Source: Prorocentrum cordatum
Lineage: Eukaryota > Sar > Dinophyceae > Prorocentrales > Prorocentraceae
Direction of reading: 5' to 3'
NCBI GenBank assembly: GCA_963575745.1
Contig: CAUYUJ010014756.1
Location: 1 to 64,000 of the forward strand
DNA length: 64,000 bases
Shown piece after piece: positions 60,642-64,000 of this stretch. A model generated the notes under the pieces. That model had not been told where the DNA came from. It saw only the letters and a program-made list of their open reading frames with translations, and made no database searches. Each line of letters starts with the position of its first letter. Position 1 is the stretch's first letter. The position numbers and the translations under genes are program-made.

Positions 60642-60840
60642 TAATCATGGTGAGTGCTCCCGAGGAGAAGGTCTTCCCGATTTCAGAAATCTTGTGGTGG
60701 GCGAAGGGGTTGAGATGCATTGTACCCAGCTTTTTCAGGCTCAGTCCACTGCCTCTTCCAGCCAAGAGCGTGCGGAAGAGAGTACAGAGAGCATGATTCG
60801 TAGATGATGGAGGTACACTAGCATCCTACCAGTGCTTCCC

Positions 60841-61013
60841 ATCACGAAAAGTTTGGACCGTTGTGGGGGTCTGGGGCACTTCGCAGACGTGCTGTTCGCA
60901 CAAACAGTTGTAGGAAATCTTGACGCTTCGCGCCCCATCCAGAAACGATCCCCAATCAAGGTACCTTGATCAGGAACGCAAGTCTGCATGCAGCCCAGGA
61001 GCGAACCATACAT
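60841..61013 (-). pseudogene. minus-strand Cys-rich exon, frameshifted (copy 2)
   Basis: MYGSLLGCMQTCVPDQGTLI then GDRFWMGR matches the copy-1 exon. Small deletions near 60905-60935 shift the frame, so the CGLCEQHVC part is lost. Confidence 0.5.
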
Positions 61014-61534
61014 GTCTCCGTGGGTCTTTCGAAGGACGTGGAGGGAGAAGGAGAAGGCTGAGGAGGAGGAGGGGCCAGCGTAATGAAGAGGTCTTTAACG
61101 AAAGACGCTCCCACTCAATATCCGGTGAGTCCCAGGTTCCAGGAGGGGGGAAAGAAGATATGAGGAGAAGGAGGAGGGGGAGGAGGAGGAGGAGTAGTAG
61201 TAGTAGTAGGAGGAGGATGAGGAGGAGGAAGAGGAGAAGGAGGCGGGAGGACGAGAAACAGGAGCTCTTGGATGAATATGAGGGTCTCTTGGGCTGCCTC
61301 TCATTCGCAATGTGTTTTTTTTCTCTACCCGCCGACGCGTGTCATACGGACCTGGAATTCCCCAAGAAGGCCCCATCGTGTGATTCGTAATCGGAGAAGG
61401 GGGCTCCGAATGGAGACATTCCAACGTTACGAGTCAGTTTCGCGCTAATCGTTTCCATCCACGGCCTTCTGCAAGGCCGTTTCGAGGGCCCCTTCTGAAT
61501 TCTATGCACGATACGGGACTCCGATTCTACTAGT
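61014..61534. repeat. GGA tract and thrice-repeated segment (copy 2)
   Basis: GGA/TAG microsatellite to about 61255, then 61266-61400 matching 54405-54545 and 58697-58820, then the left direct repeat of the foldback. Confidence 0.85.
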
Positions 61535-62191
61535 CGGGCCGCTGCTTCTGTGTGCCGTCCTAGCCTGGCTCAAGCGAGACGCCGATGAGATCGCCAGGCA
61601 TGGCGCTCCGGGACGTTGCGCTGCTTTCTGGTGCTAGCCTGGCTATGACGAAACGGTCCTGAGATCGCCAGGAATGGCGTTCTGGGACGTTACGGTTTTC
61701 TTGGTCTCAGCCTGGCTATGACGAAACGATGATGAAAGCCACGAAGTGCGATAGGGTTCGAATTCTCGAACGTTCTGAATGACTTTTTGGAGCTCTGGCT
61801 CAGGACTTCCTCACCAAACCGACGCCGATCATAACGTTGCGAATCCGCAAATAGAAACACTTGGATCGTTTTGATTTAGGAGTACTCAGCGTTATGATCG
61901 TCGTCGTTTTGGTGAGGACGTCCTGTGCCAGAGCTCCAAAAACTCATTCATAACGTCGGAAAGTTGCAACCCTGTCGCACTTCGTGGCTCTTATCATCGT
62001 TTCGCCATAGCCAGGCTAGGACCGAAACAACGGTAACGTCCCAGAGCGCCATTCCTGGCGATAGCAGGATCGTTTCGTCATAGCCAGGGTAGCACCAGAA
62101 AGCAGCGCAACGCTCCGGAGCGCCATGCCTGGCGATCTCATCGGCGTTTTGCTCGAGCCAGGCTAGGACGGCACACGGAAACAGCGGCCCG
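61535..62191. mobile_element. foldback palindrome (copy 2)
   Basis: Same inverted arms and A/T-rich loop as 54675-55312, with small indels. Confidence 0.85.
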
Positions 62192-62654
62192 AATGGTACT
62201 CATGTGGCGAAGAAATAAAAAACAAAGCTTCCCGAATTCAAATGGACCCGCTATGGTTTCGGCAGGCCCAAGCTAGGGCGGCCCGAGCTAAGGCGACAAA
62301 CTGGCGTTTCCACTATGGCGCAACTGAATCTGCAGCTAATACGACATATCCCCACGACGCTCTCTCGCGACCCCACAGGCCATAGGCCCCCCGTTTACGA
62401 GATGGCAGCCGCGGGTGTAAAAAGTCAACGCGCAACCAGGTCATAACGTTAGAATATTGCCTTTTCAAAGAAGATGAATGCAGTCTGGGCCACGGCGATG
62501 TGGTACCCAAAAGCATACACTTGTGCTTCGCGTTTTTCTATTGTGTTTGACATTTTCGGCGGCGGCCGCCGATCGTGCCAGGCTTAGAACCCGCGGATTT
62601 TGAATGGCGATATTGAAACGTTACGAATCAGTTTCGCGTTAACTGTTCCATCCA
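62192..62654. other. right flank of foldback (copy 2), no gene
   Basis: Matches 55313-55775, including the direct repeat GAATGGCGATATTGAAACGT at 62602-62621. Confidence 0.6.
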
Positions 62655-62770
62655 CGGTTTTGTTACATGTACTGCTGTTCTTGCTACCGCTACGAATATG
62701 ACAGTTACGATTTCGCTGACTACGACGATTGCTGCTACCATTCGTGCTACTATTATTACTTCTGCTTTTG

Positions 62771-62803
<33 letters not shown>

Positions 62804-62843
62804 TTACTACTACTACCACTACTACTACTACTACTACTACTAT

Positions 62844-62899
<56 letters not shown>

Positions 62900-63009
62900 G
62901 TACTGCTACTACTACTATTACTACTACGACTACTACTACTACTACTGCTACTACTACTACTACTCCTACTACTACTACTAGTACTGCTACTACTACTGTT
63001 GCTACTACG

Positions 63010-63045
<36 letters not shown>

Positions 63046-63897
63046 GCTACTACGACCAGTACGGCTAGTGTTGTTATTGTTGTTGTTGCGACCACGTACT
63101 TCTTCCACGACTACGATTAATTCTACTACGACGACGGCTGCGATTACGATTACTACCAGTTATAGTATTACATGTTTAATACGGCTACGATAACTAGTAT
63201 TACCACCACCACTACCACTACAACTGCCAATACGACCAATAACCTTATGACGTTAGTGTTAGTGGTACCACTACTGTTACCACTACTACTGCTGGTTCCA
63301 CCATTATTATTATCACACCACTACTGTTACGCATAACATGACAGCCACGACTAGTACTGATGATACGCCTCAGCTATTAGTACGACCGCGACTACGAATA
63401 TTCCTACTACTACTACTATTATTACTACTACTACTACTATTACTACTACTGCTACCACTACTACTACTACTACTACTGGTACGACTGGCACCACTATCTA
63501 CCAACATTAATAGTAGTTGTAATAGTAGTACGAGTAGTAGTGGTAGTAGTAGTAGTAGTAATAATAATAATAGCAGTACTAGTAGAATTGTATTGTATTG
63601 TATTGTATTGTATTGTATTGTATTGTATTGTATTGTAGTGTATTGTATTGTATTGTATTGTATTGTAGTCGTAGTAGTGGTAGTAGTAGTAGCAGTAGTA
63701 GTAGTAGTAGTACTGATAACAATACGAGTACCACTATTGCCATGATTACTAATACCACTACTACTGCTACTACTACTACGACTACTACTGCTATTAGTAC
63801 TTTTACGACTACTACTACTACTTTTGTTGTTACTACCGCTGTTACTACGACTACTACGACTACCACTACCACTACCACTACCGCTACTACTCTTACG

Positions 63898-63928
<31 letters not shown>

Positions 63929-64000
63929 TTACTACTGCTACTACTACTACTACGGCTACGACGACTACTCCGACTACTACTATTATCATTCGTGTTACTA
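62655..64000. repeat. TAC/GTA compound microsatellite (copy 2)
   Basis: TAC units to about 63055, mixed spacer, TAC at 63400-63475, TAG/GTA at 63530-63590, then TAC to the window end. A (TATTG)n pentanucleotide run at 63590-63668 has no counterpart in copy 1. Confidence 0.95.

Larger units (their letters stand above)
58858..64000 (+). repeat. segmental duplication, copy 2 (runs off the window)
   Basis: Co-linear with 51944-57395; see that entry. It lacks the LINE-2 insertion and the 53055 T-rich insertion but has its own T-rich insertion at 60566-60641. Confidence 0.92.

Overview
The window is nuclear DNA of a dinoflagellate. The best evidence is on the minus strand at 51905-51941. There the 22-nt dinoflagellate spliced leader is followed by a shortened second leader, CCATTTTGGCTCAAG, at the exact 5' edge of a retrotransposon. 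High GC, very dense microsatellites, LINE-type retroelements with EN, RT, RNase H and Cys-rich tails, and a CCCH zinc-finger gene with a GT-AG intron fit this. The species cannot be fixed from sequence alone. Two 100-N blocks (27106-27205, 46949-47048) are assembly gaps of unknown true size.

Layout. 1-6.9 kb: polypyrimidine/polypurine tracts and a 90-bp minisatellite, no supported gene. 6.95-10.8 kb: a two-exon CCCH zinc-finger gene and a second CCCH exon, with their intron and intergenic DNA filled by short terminal-inverted-repeat (TIR) elements. 11-19.3 kb: a 295-bp tandem repeat, (GAC)n, (CT)n and CATA arrays. 19.3-22.05 kb: a decayed LINE (RT plus C-terminal zinc fingers) carrying two MITE insertions. 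22.3-29 kb: minisatellites and more MITEs. 29.99-32.25 kb: a 2.3-kb degenerate telomere-like TTAGGG block. 32.46-38.29 kb: a nearly intact LINE (endonuclease, RT, RNase H, zinc-binding tail) bordered on both sides by (TCC)n. 38.3-46.9 kb: microsatellites, a poly-G minisatellite, and further MITEs including one complete copy of a palindromic family. 47.05-51.94 kb, minus strand: a second, decayed LINE (ORF1, endonuclease, RT) starting with the spliced leader. 51.94-64 kb: two tandem copies (offset about 6.9 kb) of a segment encoding a secreted-looking Cys-rich repeat protein, a minus-strand Cys-rich exon, a 640-bp foldback palindrome and kilobases of TAC/GTA microsatellite.

Almost everything supportable is mobile or repetitive. 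The host gene candidates are the CCCH zinc-finger gene and the Cys-rich gene. At least six short TIR families recur. Family A has about eleven copies or fragments; four of them have matching 8-bp flanking duplications, and one of these sits in an RT gene right after its catalytic DD motif. The main story is two linked recycling routes: trans-spliced mRNAs copied back into DNA, and hAT-like MITEs seeding genes and introns. MITE-A to MITE-F are local names used only in this annotation.
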